A stretch of DNA of 64,000 nucleotides from Sanguinoderma infundibulare (lineage: Eukaryota; Basidiomycota; Agaricomycetes; Polyporales; Polyporaceae): the NCBI GenBank assembly GCA_032821775.1, contig JAVLRN010000008.1, forward strand, positions 1 to 64,000. Direction: 5' to 3'. The notes beneath the pieces were generated by a model. It ran no database searches and was not told where the DNA came from. It saw only the letters and a program-made list of their open reading frames with translations. Positions 43,735 to 55,839 of the stretch are shown piece after piece. The first letter of the stretch is position 1. Every line of letters begins with the position of its first letter. The translations under genes were made by a program, and so were the position numbers.

Positions 43735-44442
43735 ATGGTGCAATCCCAGCAGTTCTCGGCTTTCAAGGACTCCCTTGCCCACCGTGTCCTCTCGGATCCA
43801 GAGATTTCGCACCTTCCAACAACACACTCGACGACTTCACATCCTATCTCGTAGAAGAGATCTGGCCATGCCTTCCCCCGGCCCTACCAGAGGCTACGTA
43901 CGAAAGCCGCGACGACGTGCCAGACGTGGACGACCTCTCCCTCGACGCCATACCGACTGCCTTCTCAGACACCCTCATTTCTTGCCGGCTCGCGGACGAA
44001 CCAGACGCCGCGGTCGCATTCTTGCGGAAGGTGCTCAAGGCCTACGTTACCGAGGCGTGCGCGCCGCCCCCCATGTGGTCCAAGACGCGCACGGCCGAGT
44101 GCGAGATTTGCGAGCGCGAGGTCCCGCTCACGTATCACCATCTCATGCCGCGCGAGGTGCACGACAAAGTGTTGAAGAAGAAGTGGCATCCCGAGGCGAT
44201 GCTCAACTCTGTCGCGTGGCTATGTCGGTGCGTGTCTCCTGAGTCTGCAAGCAGTCCTCAAGGTGGGCTGACAGACGTCGATCTCCTTCGATAGGCCCTG
44301 TCACTCAGCGGTCTACGGCGTCGCGAGCAACGAGGTGCTCGCGAGGGAGTTTTACACCGTCGAACTGCTCCTAGCGCGCGAAGACATACAGAGGTGGAGG
44401 AAGTACGCCGCAAAGCAGCGCTTTGGGATCCGTCGGGGATGA
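43735..44442 (+). pseudogene. HNH-nuclease-like gene copy 2, uninterrupted but damaged
   Basis: Begins MVQSQQFSAFKDSLAHRVLS and so spans the site where copy 1 carries the element (GTC CTC TCG GAT here). Relative to copy 1 one base is missing soon after (GAGATTTCGC for GACATCTTCGC), which shifts the frame. The rest is open: CEICEREVPLTYHHLMPREV, LNSVAWLCR, an intron (GTGCGT...CGATAG), then PCHSAVYGVAS and a tail ending RFGIRRG. The last HNH histidine is tyrosine here (SAVY against SAVH). Both changes suggest loss of activity. Confidence 0.75.
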
Positions 44443-44974
44443 AGTCGGTTCAGAGGGTCCCCGTTGTGCTATGCAATAGTCTGGCTTATCCAGATCACGA
44501 TTCATCGCTTTTAGTCGCGTCAGTCCTGCCACTGGGGAAACCCCAGTACGGAGAGACTTGAGGGTAAGACGAGATGTAGCAGGGTGCGCGGGAAGCACGA
44601 GGGAAAAACTCTCAAGGCTGGCGGCATTCCGGACGGTTGGCTCTCCGCCTGGGCCGCCCCTGGGTCCAAACTCGACCATAAGTTCAGGCCGTGCGTTTTT
44701 ATGTGAGCTTGCGGACGTCGATGTCATTGTGGCGGTTGACGAACCAGAATCCACACTTGGAAATCGCGCCCCGAGGAGTCGTTGATTGCTCCCTACAGTG
44801 AGGCTCTGCCATGGCCCACGCAAATCGCGCGTTGGTGAAACCTACTAGGGCTAGCTGTAGCCTCTCATGTATTTCGGGAACCACGGGGGAGACAGTTCAG
44901 AGCACAGTCAAATACGGAGCGAGCGACATGCATCTAACGCTGGACAACTGTATGCAGACACGACACGAGCAGCC
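44443..44974. other. Conserved region between HNH copy 2 and 7-TM copy E
   Basis: The right part repeats 29609-29797 in reverse complement. The left part has no recognised gene. 3' ends of the two genes converge here. Confidence 0.5.
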
Positions 44975-46746
44975 CTAAAACGTGCGCCGTCTCCCGCCAT
45001 CGCTTTCGTCCGATTTTGCTCTACCGAGATATGCCCCTTTATCCACACGCTCGGCCTCGTCGAACGTGGTGTCGCTCATCAGCCGCGTGGAAGGGTCGTT
45101 AAGAGGTGAAGGTATGGCGATATCAATGACCGAAAGTGGACTCCTGTCCTCGCTCGTGTTTGCATCCGCCATGCAGCTGGTGTCGGTCGTGACCTCTGCC
45201 TGCAAAGGAGAGAACGGGATCGCACGCGCCACAGGGAGGGAATACGCCGCCATGGAATGTTTCTCGACTTCGGACTTGTCGAGGGCGACGAGGATGATGA
45301 TGATCGTCGGGTACAAACCCTGTGCGAGTTAGCTCATAGGTTTGCGCTGTGGATCATAGGGAGGCGGAGGCAGAGGCTCACGACAAGGGCGACGAGACAG
45401 CCTTCCATGAAGTAGAGCACGCCAATCGACCAGGATCGAAAATTCTGGTGTGTGGTTGGGGACGAGGGATTGATGATCGATGTTAGTTGTCCAGATAGAA
45501 CTAGTGTCTGGTAAATTATCATAGTCAGTAGTGCTTCGTTAATACAGAGGGGGGAGTACCGTGACTTACCCAGAGGAGGCAGTACGCGATCCCGGACTCT
45601 AGTAACAGCGCGAGTGCACGCTGTACTCGAGTGGTCTGCGTAAAGGCTCCTTTTGTGATCTGCCAGTGCTTCCTGTGGAGTCTTATAAGCCATCCGGTCA
45701 GAGCACTTGAGCCTGAAAACTGGACGCTCACCAAGCTTGGTAGCCAACACATAACGTCGCCACCACATTCGAGATGAGTGACAAGCCTATGGCACACAGC
45801 CCGTAGAGATCGTTCCCAAAAAATGCAGCGGGCGCCGCGACGGAGGAGGAAGTATAGAGCATAGTGAAAATCAAGGTATCCGGGGCGCACGAGTTTTTGA
45901 TTTCCAGCACTCCAGACACTAGTTGCGGCGATCAGCGAAAAAGAAAACACAAAGCGCAGAAAAGACAGCGACGAGCGAACCTAGAGTAGCGAGCAAGAGG
46001 ACGCAACACGACCAAAGGACCGCACGGTTTCTGTCCCACAAGACCCAAACCCTCCACCAAACAATGGCATCGCCAATGAAAACCTGACTGAGCTGAGTAC
46101 GCATCCACGACGAAGTCTCAAGTGACATACGTTAAATGTAAGGCTTGTTGTGCCGACACAGTCGTATGTCGAATCCCATGCACCTCCGACAGTCAATGGG
46201 CTAGGTGACGCAGGGATCGTTGTACAATACCCAGGTACGTCTTCCTCGTATTCCCAGCCGAAACAATCCGGAGGGGGTATTCGCGAATATGCGGCGGATA
46301 AGTACGTTTTGATGTCGTGGAATGTGTTGAACTCTCCCACAAGCGCTGCGATCCAGGACACGACTGTCGCCAAGTACATTGTAGCAGTAGCGTAGAGGAG
46401 GTATCTCCTGCTCCCTTTTAAACCCCGGCGACTGGGAGACAACGTGAGCAACGGTGTCCTACGAGATAAGGCTACTTACATCAATTTATGTGCAGCGTAG
46501 AAGGCACAAATGGTGTATATCGCTTTACATGGGTATGAGGGGATGTAGTCATCGACACAACGTTGAACACTCACCCATGAAGATCGTCGACAGTAGCGCA
46601 GCGACCATTGCGAGTTTCATATCGTCTACTCCATCACCAAGGACGTTGTTTAATTCCGTCGAAATGTCGCCCACCGTATTGTATGGGAGCGCGAACGTTG
46701 AGTTCGACCCTTGGGTGAAGGAGGATGCGTTGAGTGACACGGACAT
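44975..46746 (-). CDS. 7-TM membrane protein, family copy E
   Basis: Eight exons on the minus strand starting MSVSLNASSFTQGSNSTF at 46746 (an upstream in-frame ATG adds about ten residues, but the family start is preferred). Spans: LLYATATMYLATVVSWIAALV, GDAIVWWRVWVLWDRN, LWSCCVLLLATLG, LCAIGLSLISNVVATLCVG, ALLLESGIAYCLLW, YPTIIIILVALDKSE. Tail ends GGRRRTF as in copy B, its inverted counterpart. No defects seen. Confidence 0.8.
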
Positions 46747-47080
46747 GGCAAACGTTGGAATGAAGACTCGGGGCACCTAGCGGCCGTAAGCAGAGGTTCG
46801 GCCCTATTAAGGGCCCCATGAAGGTTCAAGTGCATCTCTGGAAGCGGTTCACAACACACGAGACACACTACACCATCTGTCATGAATTAGAGTTTTGGGA
46901 TGTAACATACCGAAACGGACATGACAGTGATGAAGCGTGGATGCGATCATAATAGTAGCTAGGGCTTCTGCCCTATTAAGGCCGCAATGAATGCTCAAGT
47001 GCGTCTCTTGAAGGGGCGCCCAACACCCGAGCCACGCCTTGCCGGAGGTACCATCTGTCGCAAATTAGAGTTTGGGCGCT
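46747..47080. other. Duplicated 5' flank of 7-TM family
   Basis: Two incomplete copies of the family's upstream block lie in tandem, each with a CTATTAAGG(G)CC motif (46804-46815 and 46973-46983). The second joins directly to the serine-hydrolase relic. Confidence 0.5.
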
Positions 47081-47129
47081 TACCAGGCGTCGGGACGCAG
47101 ACGGACAGATGAAGTTCGCGAACGACACC

Positions 47130-48300
47130 GGAGGACAGCATAGATTCCAAATGAGGAACCTGTTGGGCATGCTCTGATACCTGTTGGCATCTTTGGATGC
47201 GATAGCTTTCTGATTGTAGTGCAATGCATCGACGCCGTGAAGCGGCTCTGAGCCATCTGTGTTGAGCTGAGTATAGACAGCGAGGTTGTCATCCGGGAGG
47301 ACCATGAATGATGTGGTGAATCCTGGGATGCCGCTGTCGTGCGTGGTAAACTAGCCATAGCATTAGCCTTCTGAAGACGAGGTCCGGGCAGCGAAACTTG
47401 AAACCTACGTCGTGACTGAAGAAGTCGTTATGCTGCCAGCCCAGACCGTATCCGACGATTGACACCGTCTTGTCGCCCGTTACATTGCCAGCTTGGATGA
47501 CCCGCGGGGTGGTGATCTCGCGTATGCGGATGTGGGTATGATCATCTTATTCGACCCCGCCGTTGAGGATCATCGCTGCCCATTTGCTCTGAATAATATT
47601 TGTGAACGGTAAGGCAGTAATTTAAGCGTGTAAACAACGATGGCACGTACGATGTCAATGGCATTGGATAGGACTCCCCCAACACCGGCGATGAGGTCGG
47701 ACGTTGCGGGGTCTTCGATGATGATCGGAATCCACCGCCCAAAGTACGTCCAGGTCGGGCTCCGATGACCGGTGGCGTTATCCTCCTGCGTAGAGAACGT
47801 GATGGATATCATGTTGAGGGGCTCAAAGGTCCGCTCCTTGACGAAGTCTTGGAATGTCTGCACAGTGCACGCAGAGATAATCTCGGAGGCGAAAATGTAA
47901 AACGCCTGCAAATATGGGTCATGGCGATTCGTCCATGCTTCGGGATATCTGTGAATTAATGTATGATCAGACGCATCCTTCATTTTTAAATGTGTCTAAG
48001 AGGTGGGACGTACCACATGCCAAGCGAAACGTCTGTTGAAGAACCACACTGCCGCTTTGTAGCAATGTCGTCTCCGCCATTCCAAGTGACTGTACGCAGC
48101 GGATGAGCGGATCGACTTCAGTGGTCACCCAATGCGGGAAATGAGACCTTCGCACCAATGGATACCAAGTCCTCCATTGTTTCGTTCGGTGGATTGGCGG
48201 GATAGCGGCTGCCCATGACGCGCGGGGCATTGATCGCGATCGCTTCATCGACTTGTCTTCATAGACCGAGTCAGTTTAAGACTCCATGTAACACACGTTG
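47130..48300 (-). pseudogene. Beta-lactamase-like serine hydrolase relic
   Basis: Minus-strand pieces of a fungal beta-lactamase/penicillin-binding-protein-like hydrolase: ETMEDLVSIGAKV (frame-shifted), TFQDFVKERTFEPLNMISIT, TWTYFGRWIPI, GVGGVLSNAID, ITTPRVIQAGNVTGDKTVSI, GYGLGWQHNDFF, THDSGIPGFTTSFMVLPDDN. Pieces lie in different frames and the N-terminal SxxK motif is not found. It is cut at its 3' end by the 5' block of 7-TM copy E. Confidence 0.65.
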
Positions 48301-49269
48301 TCCGGGAAGCACTCACAAGTGCACGACTGCCTGCGCGATGCTCTCGTGAACCGGGTACTCGCTTGTTAGCGTAGCGGAAAGTCTGCGAAGAAAGCGATCA
48401 AGCAAATGGCGTCAGAGTCATTCGGGAAATACAACTGGCTGCCAGTGGACGTACAGCTTGTCCCTCGACGCTCAGATTAGCGTCAAAACACAGGGACATG
48501 TAGGTGGACAACGGGAGAGAGCAGCGGGGTCACAGCGAACTCTGGGTATAGGAGGGTGCAGGATCGCCGAGTGCCATCAGTGAAGAAGTTGCATTCGAGC
48601 CCGAGGGTCGGTTGGATGAAGGAAGGCTCAGAGAGTTTGGCGTGCGAGTATGGATTGGACGAGTACGTTAGGTCGGGCTGTAGTCAGGTAGCCCGGCATT
48701 CCATGCCTCGGCAGAGGCGAAGTGGCCGGATGTATTAAGGTCACAGTCACTAGTACCTAATGAAAGCAGGGGGAACAGGAATAAAGGCTGCACAAGGTGA
48801 ATGCAGGGTGCATCTCCGTAGAATACGAAGAGACCGGAGAGATAGAACAACCACTCGTGTGCAAGGCGGGTAGAAGGAAGCATCGAGGAGAGACTCGGAC
48901 TCGGACCCAGGCCGCGCCACCGCCTGTGACAGCGTGACGAGGCGGGGTTCCAAACACGTCACATCACGCATCCGAGAGGTCACGCATTGCAGTTTATACG
49001 TGATTCTTTCTGTCAACCACGACCTTGGGTGAATACCGCGCCAGCTATTCCCGTAACTTGCGTGTGAAATTACTGAAACTGCGCCGCTGCACCGTTTGGC
49101 GTAGTGTCAACAACTCGGTCTTCCGTCACGCTATTCCGAAGACGTCTAACTCGAGTACAACGCCCGACTCAAACCGCCTTGACCAGCGACAGACAACGAA
49201 TTCTCACCTGCCTTGTCTTTCTCCGAGTTCTACCCCGACACTTTGAATCACTTAGAACAAGGAATGCAG
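48301..49269. other. Unresolved region, possibly the 5' part of the hydrolase relic
   Basis: On the minus strand a hydrophobic stretch HEWLFYLSGLFVFYG occurs near 48820-48865, but it cannot be joined to the relic in frame. No other support for a gene. Confidence 0.3.
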
Positions 49270-49866
49270 TTGGCATTCAGGGATGGCTCGATAGGGTTTG
49301 GTGCCTACGGTACGTGGCGCGCATGCTGCATGGTAGGCAGGCGTTGACACTGGCAGGTTCGCGCACCTGTTGTCTTTGAGCCCTCGTAAAGGACGAGTCC
49401 CCATCCAGAGTCATGGCCCTCAAGAAGGTACGCATCTCGGACTACGCCAAGTACCTTCCCCTCCTTCACGAGGCGGCTTCCCTGGTGCGCCTTCGAGGAG
49501 GTCATCTGAATATCCTACAGGTCTGCGGCTTGGGGAGATCGCAGCCCTTCCAGTAGTTTTCGATGGAGTTGCTCGATCCGGATCTATACCGGTAGTTCCT
49601 TAGGGAGGAAAGACCCCTCACGTGTCGGAACCTGGTTGCAATCGCATGGCCGCTCAGATGGTATGCCACTGCTTGCGGCGTAACATTAAACAGACCGTCA
49701 TGTACGGATGCTAGATCATCGTGCTAGCTCGAATACGTCCACTCGCATGGCATCGTCCACTGCGCCATCAAGCAGTCGAACATCCTGCTCGGACGCGGCC
49801 CCAAGAAGTCGCAGGTTCACCTCACCGACTTTGGCCTACATCGCGACCCCGACATTCCGACATAGC
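49270..49866 (+). pseudogene. CK1-like protein kinase pseudogene
   Basis: In order: a glycine-rich loop GSIGFGAYGTW (49285-49317), LVKDESPSRVMALKKVRISD with the ATP-site lysine, LLHEAASLVRLRGG, GLGRSQPFQ followed by an in-frame TAG, MELLDPDLY, then NLVAIA, and after small breaks [19 protein letters not shown] and [11 protein letters not shown]. The catalytic Asp is Ala (HCAIKQSN). It links the relics at 6848 and 20083, which each keep one half of the same gene. Confidence 0.8.
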
Positions 49867-50669
49867 GGGTTTATACCACAGACAGAATGAGCTCCGTAGC
49901 TCACCTCAAACGGCTCGAGATAGATGCACAGCCCCGAGCGGATGGTTCTTGTTCTCGCTTTCGAGCTCCGAGCGGATCTTGTCCTGGGTCGCCCTCGAGG
50001 TTAACTCCGCCGTGTTCCGCGCAGGAGCCCCCGCGCGGTGTCCTTAATTCGAGATCCAGGATGCATTTCTACTTCACGCTCGCTGGCGCGGTCCGCAGCA
50101 TCTCTTCCTGCAACGTCTTGCCGCGCTTCCGTTACCCAGTACTCAGCTTCGTACATCGTTTTTTGTTTCATTGTGTGCCGGCATTGCATAGTCTGACCTC
50201 GCCAGATTACGATCCTTCGCTCGGGATTACCAGGGGCATAACGTTGCAAAGGGGCTAGACGGCAAGACAAGATGTGGCAGTGTGCGCCGGAGCCGGGAGG
50301 GAAGAACGCGGGCTGACCGCGTCGATGTCACGATGTCAGGCCCTCACCTTGTGGCGGCGTCGAGCGCCGTGCGCATGGCGAGCTCGCGGACGTGGCTGTA
50401 GTCGTGGCTGTTGGTGAATGAGAACCCATACTTGCCGAGTCGTTGATTCCTCCCTATCAGGCCCGTCGCTCGTCGCTGAAACCCGGCCGGGTATGCCGAA
50501 AGGAGAGGCAGCTGTAGCTGGTGGCATGCATTTCGGATACCGCGGCGTAGCAGCCACAGTTCAGTGCACAGTGGCACATTTGGGAGTGAACGAAATACAT
50601 CTATTGTCGAAAAATGGCATGGGCCGTCCCAAAAGTGCGCTGTCCGAGTCTCCGGCCATCCCCGGGCCT
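49867..50669. other. Unresolved region 3' of 7-TM copy F
   Basis: A TTTATACCACAGACAGAATG block (49870-49890) recurs near 54490. On the minus strand KYGFSFTNSHDYSHVRELAM (about 50350-50440) reads well and has diverged relatives near 57440 and 60100, always 3' of a 7-TM gene. It may be a relic of a gene I cannot name. Confidence 0.4.
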
Positions 50670-52405
50670 TTAGTCCGAATGCACTCCCCGGAGATACGTC
50701 CCTTTTCCTGCACCATCTAACGAGGTGTCGCTCATCAATCGGGTGGAAGAGCCGTTGAGAGGTGAAGGCACAGTGGCGACATGAACAACCGAATGTGGAC
50801 TCCCATCCTCCGAGCTCGTGTGAGTCGCATCCGCCGGCATGCAGGCGGTGTCCGTCATGGCCTCTACCCGCAAAGGAGACAGCGGGATCGCCCGCGACAC
50901 ATGGAGAGAGTAAGCCGCCATGGACTGTTTCTCCACTTCGGACTTGTCGAGGGCGACCAGCATGATTATGACCGTCGGGTATAAACCCTGTTTGACCCGA
51001 GGAAACCGCGATAAATTAGTACATACATTTGCGCTGCAGATAGAGAGGCGGGGGCTTACGACAAATGCCACGAGACATCCATACGTAAAGTACTGCACAG
51101 CGTTAGACCATGGCGACGCGGAAGAGTAGATGAACAAGGGTATTTGGCCAGATAGAACTAGCGCCTGATAATACTAGTTCAGTACGGCTTGGGGAGTACA
51201 GAGCGGAGAATGCGTTACCCAGAGGAGGCAGTACGCGATCCCGGACTCGATCAACAACGCGAGTGCACGCTGCACTTGAGTCCTTTTAGAGAAGCTTCCT
51301 TTTGTCATCTGCCCGTGCTTCCTGTGGACTCGGAAAGGCCATCAAGTAAGAGAAGCCTGGTAGCTATGTCAACGCTCACCAAGCTTTGTAGGCAACAAGT
51401 AATGTCGCTGCCGTATTGGTGACGAACGACAAGGTGATGACGAATGTGCCGGCCACGTCATCTCCGAAGAACGCACCCGTGGGCATGACTTCGGAGGAAT
51501 TAAGAGGGACGGCCAGAGACGAGCTCGCACACGATTCAAACACCTCGAACAAGCTGAGCCCTAGTTGCGGCGATGAGCATACGGTTCAGAAATAACGACG
51601 CGACAGACGGACCTAGAGTGGCCACCAAGAGGATGCAACACGACCAGAGGATCGGGCGGTTTTTTGCCCACAGCATCCACACTCTCCACCAAACGATGGC
51701 ATCTCCGATAAAAACCTGTCTGAGGCTCAGTCCGCATCCGCAGAGATGTGTCGAGGAACAAAACATACGTTAAACGTAAGGCTTGTTGTGCCTACACAGC
51801 TGTATGTCGAATCCCATGCGATCCCCGAGCCAAGCATCGAAGGGTCCACCGGGGCAGGCGACGAAGGGATTCGGGTACAATACCCAGGTACGTCTTCTAT
51901 CCCAGAGAACTTGAAATAGAAACAATCTGCAGAAGGTAATCGCGAATATGTCGCTGACAAGTACGATTCGACGTTGTGGAATAGTTTGAACTCCCCCACA
52001 AGCGCTGCGATCCAGGACACGATGGTCGCCAAGTACATTGCAGCAGTAGCATAGAGCAGGTATCTCCTGCCCCCTATTAGACCCCTGCGACTAAGTAACG
52101 TCGTGAGCAACGGTGAACTACGAGATAATGCAACTTACATGAGTGTTTTTGCAGCATACGTCGCACAAATGGTGTATACTCCTTCACATGGGGATGAGTG
52201 CGTCTAGTCGCCAGCAGAATGTCGAACGCTCACCGATGCATATCGTCGACAACAGGGTGGCGACCATTGCAAGTTTCATCTTCTCCAGTCCATAGGTGAG
52301 GATGCTGTTTAACACTATCGAAGTATCGCCCAATGTATTGTATGGGAGTGTGAACGTTGCTGGCCCCCCTTGGGTGAAGGACGATGCGTTGAGCGACACG
52401 GACAT
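50670..52405 (-). CDS. 7-TM membrane protein, family copy F
   Basis: Eight exons from MSVSLNASSFTQGGPATF at 52405 to a tail ending KGTYLRGVHSD. The spans are complete: LLYATAAMYLATIVSWIAALV, GDAIVWWRVWMLWAKN, TFVITLSFVTNTAATLLVAYK, ALLIESGIAYCLLW, YPTVIIMLVALDKSE. Exon 5 encodes a distinct loop (LNSSEVMPTGAFFGDDVAG). No stop or frameshift found. Likely functional. Confidence 0.8.
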
Positions 52406-53115
52406 GGCAGTGATGCGGGGTGGAGGTACCGCGCTTAAGCTCCATGAAGCCGACCTTCAGTGCTGTTAAGGACCGCGGCATGAACGCCCGAGCGCGTCCC
52501 TTGCAGGGACGCTACATAGCATCCAACACAGAAGCCACGCCTTCGCGGAGATACCATTTGAGCGTTTGGCAACTTGAACTCAACGCACCATTTCGAAACT
52601 TTTTAGGACGCCTAAACCCCGACGAACGGCACACGCTTCACTCGCCGTGGTGACCGTTGCAACCTGGACTCGCTCGCGTGCATCGTCCCCGAGCTGAGTT
52701 TCCTCCAGGCACGGCGACATATCTTCCCCCGCGTGCGTCTGCAAGCAGACTAGACCGGGGAGCACTAGATGACGACGCTGGGCTGTCCACGTTTCCTTCC
52801 GCTCCTTCCGGGGTTATTCGCGGAGCCTCCGGCAAGACGAGGTACCGGCGTATGCGCGCTGGAAATGGCGTTTTGACAGCCGCGAAGTTCTATATCCCGG
52901 CGCAAGACCGGTACATGTACAACCCAGCGACGCACTGTTCTATGTCCGTAACTGGTGAACGATCGGAGGCCAGGGTGAGGCCGGGAGGACTGTGAGAGGG
53001 CAGACTGCACGAAACGCGGAACTCACTATGCCTCCTGTAACATCGCAAATAATACCACAGTCTCTGTGATACAAGCCAGCACTAGACGTTCTGCTTCAAA
53101 AATGCCGAAGTAGCT
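52406..53115. other. 5' flank of 7-TM copy F plus a shared block
   Basis: 52406-52600 is the family's upstream block. 52657-52870 matches the blocks at 26690 and 62410 in sequence (same orientation as the latter). The remainder is unrecognised. Confidence 0.5.
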
Positions 53116-53470
53116 TCATTGTAGGGTAGTGGGGCTGGAGCCTGGGTGGGCACCAGGTGCACGCAAGAGCCACTCGATCTGCCCGCCCGGCCGCCCTCGA
53201 ACGTGAAGGATGCTCTCGGGCGATGCGCGTTGGGCGAGATGGTTGGACGTGTCGAGGGCAAGTCGATAAGCTCCCAGTTGATGTCGCGGATGCCAAACCC
53301 ATTTCTGTGTTGGAGGCGGAGGGGAACCTGTGGCCCATTGAATGGGTACGAGAATCGGCCGGCCTATCGAGCCGTTGGGAGGGACGCCATGTGGAGGTGA
53401 CTGCAGTCGTGGCGGAGGGTCGGTCTGGAGTGGTGTCACGTAGGACATCGGACTGACATGCAGAGTGAGT
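53116..53470 (-). pseudogene. Fragment of the WDR48-like gene 5' end
   Basis: The minus strand reads MSYVTPLQTDPPPRLQSPPH, GSIGRPILVPIQ and LALDTSNHLAQRASPESIL. This is the best-preserved of the four fragments. It is colinear with codons 8 to about 110 of the gene at 36322, with the frame kept but substitutions throughout, and ends in unrelated sequence. Confidence 0.8.
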
Positions 53471-53739
53471 CGAGTGGATGAGGCGGACGTTGCGGACGAC
53501 GAGGTCAGCGCCGGTGTCCCACGGTCGAGGCGGGATCCAAAAGTAGGCAGTAGCGCCGGTGCATGTCATCCCAATATGGCCATATGGCCTACCGGATAAT
53601 ATTGCCGGTCTCACGCCCAACAGGCCGTGCCTCCGTGTAATTCTTGTCTCTCAGACCCTCTCTGCTACAATATACGACTCCGCACCTTCGACTGCCTCGA
53701 AACACGGACGTAGGTCTCGTCCTCTGCTCAGGTTGTGGA

Positions 53740-54450
53740 TGCTGAGAGATATCCTTTGCAGGATAACGTTCTCCGCCTACTTTGCCCGCTGTGTTCTCGC
53801 TGATCCAGAAGTCCTCGACGATTCGAATCCTTAGGAGGAATCCAACGCACTCGACGATTTCACATCGCATCTCGCAGAAGAGACCTGGCCATGCCTTCCC
53901 AGCCTCAGACTTGCGAGACGCAACGCACACAAGCCGCGACGCTGTGCCAGGCGTCGACGATCTGTCCCTCGACGCCATCCCAACTGCGTTCTCAAACACC
54001 CTCATATCTTACGGAATCGCGAATTCCCCGTACTCAGCAGTGACGTTCTTGCGGAAGATGCTCAAGGCCTACGCCGCCGACGCGCGTGCACCACCCCCGT
54101 GTGGTCCAAGGCGCGCACGGCGGAGTGCGAGATTTGCGAGCGCGAAGTCCCGCTCACGTACCACCACCTCACACCGCACGAGGTGCACGACAAAGTGCTG
54201 AAGGAGAAATGACATCCCGAGGCGATGCTCAACTCCGTCGCGTAGCTATGTCGGTAGGTGTCTCGATTTCCCGCCTAGACCACTCGGTTCAGCCTGCGTT
54301 GGCCGACAGAGGTTTCCTCTATACAGTCCCCGCCATTCGGCGGTACATGTCATCGCGAGCAAGGAGGTACTCGCGAAGGAGTCCTAGACGGTCGAACTAC
54401 TCCAAGCGCGCGAAGGCATACAGAAACATGCCGCCAAGCAGCGCTTCGGA
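53740..54450 (+). pseudogene. HNH-nuclease-like gene copy 3
   Basis: Recognisable parts: LDDFTSHLAEETWPCLP (about 53850), FLRKMLKAYAADA (54048), CEICEREVPLTYHHLTPHEV (54125-54185). Frameshifts split these, the AAG AAG CGG-type run is followed by TGA (54211), and the conserved Trp codon of SVAWLCR is TAG (54243-54245). Dead. Element copy 2 lies 0.2 kb downstream. Confidence 0.8.
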
Positions 54451-54999
54451 TGGATACGCCGGGGATGAAGGCGATTCGAGTGCGCATTTATACCACAGAC
54501 AAAATGACCTCTCTTTTAACTCACCTCAGACGGCTCGTGATAGATGTAACAGCGTGCGCGGGAACCGAGAGGGAAGTACGCAGGCTGGCCGTGTCGATAG
54601 GCTCTCAAGCTGCGGCGGCGCAGCCGCACCTTCAATAACTCGACATCATCAGCAAAAGCGCAACCTGCCTGCAAGGCTACACTACTTAAGCGCTAGGGGG
54701 CTATGCCAGATTTCGCAGGATCCGGCCCCACCGTGTAGGACTCTGTAGGAAGTCGTCGGATACGATGGAATCCTGGAGGGTTCAGCTGTATACGATTAAT
54801 CATTGTAGAGCCCTGTAATGCTGCCGCCGGGTGATAGTAATTATTACAGAGCGATGCGACAGATACCATCAATCACTGCAATGTGATGCAATTCATCCTC
54901 CGCGTGCGGCCAATTATTGCAGAGCAATACAGCACGTATAGCCCGGGAGAAATACTTGGCAAATATTTAGTGCAGTAGGACCCGGGCGCACAAGAGAGA

Positions 55000-55007
55000 T
55001 ATAAAAG
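55000..55007 (+). promoter_or_regulatory. TATA box inside the element
   Basis: TATAAAAG, same position relative to the element end as in copy 1 (about 350-360 bp in). It precedes the decayed Lys-rich frame by about 90 bp. Confidence 0.55.
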
Positions 55008-55094
55008 AGAGCGCCGGACGCGGGTCCACTGTCACATGACCAGGCTGTCCCCATACGCGCGGAAGCATCTGATTCTCTCTCTCTCCCCAATGAC

Positions 55095-55660
55095 ATGCCC
55101 CCTCGACTTCCCCATAAAACGACCCCCGCGCTCCCCATCAATCTTCAGAGTCGCTTCTTGACCTCTTACATCCTCGATCTCGCAGCCCCGTCAAAAAAGT
55201 CCATCAGGAACGGCCTCACTCAGACGAGGGGTCGCGCAGCGACGAGCACCAACCCGACGAGGCCCGCAAAAACCCCAGCCTTCCCAGCCCGCACCCAAGA
55301 AGGCGGCAGTAACCCCGGCCAAGAAGGCATCAACGACAATGAAGAAAACGGCGGGCTGAAGGCTGCGTCGAAGGCTGCTCAAAGTAAGTCCTCGATTATC
55401 CCGCCTCTGGACTCTAGTGACGGCAGGGAGGCGGACAAGAAAACCCCAAATGTTACGGGACATGGTGAGGGCAGGGCGGAGGATGGACAGGATGAGGGTG
55501 AGGGTGAGGACGAGGACGAGGACGCGTCCATCTAGCTCCTTTTGCAGGCCGGATCACAGAGCCAAGTGAGTCCTTCATTGTCAGCTACTGTGTACGTGGC
55601 TGTATGCGCGCATATAGTGAGGATACCTGGGCGTACCTCGGGATCGAGGAAATATATTAG
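55095..55660 (+). pseudogene. Lys-rich element gene, decayed copy (element copy 2)
   Basis: Same relic as in copy 1, with an extra T near 55144 that shifts the frame, the shared TGA, and a further TAG at 55532 where copy 1 reads CAG. The shared stop dates from before the two copies separated; the others are later. Confidence 0.7.
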
Positions 55661-55839
55661 GACGCCCGCATTCTCGGCCGCCATATGACCGAATTCTGCG
55701 ATTTGGGGAAGGACTCGCCACTGAGGGCGGCGCTATCCTTCTGAGTACTGCTTCTCTTCCTCCGCCCTTGCCCGGCTCCTTGCGAGCACACGAACGCTGG
55801 TCCTGACCATCGTCCCATATTCGTCCAGGTCACGAATGT

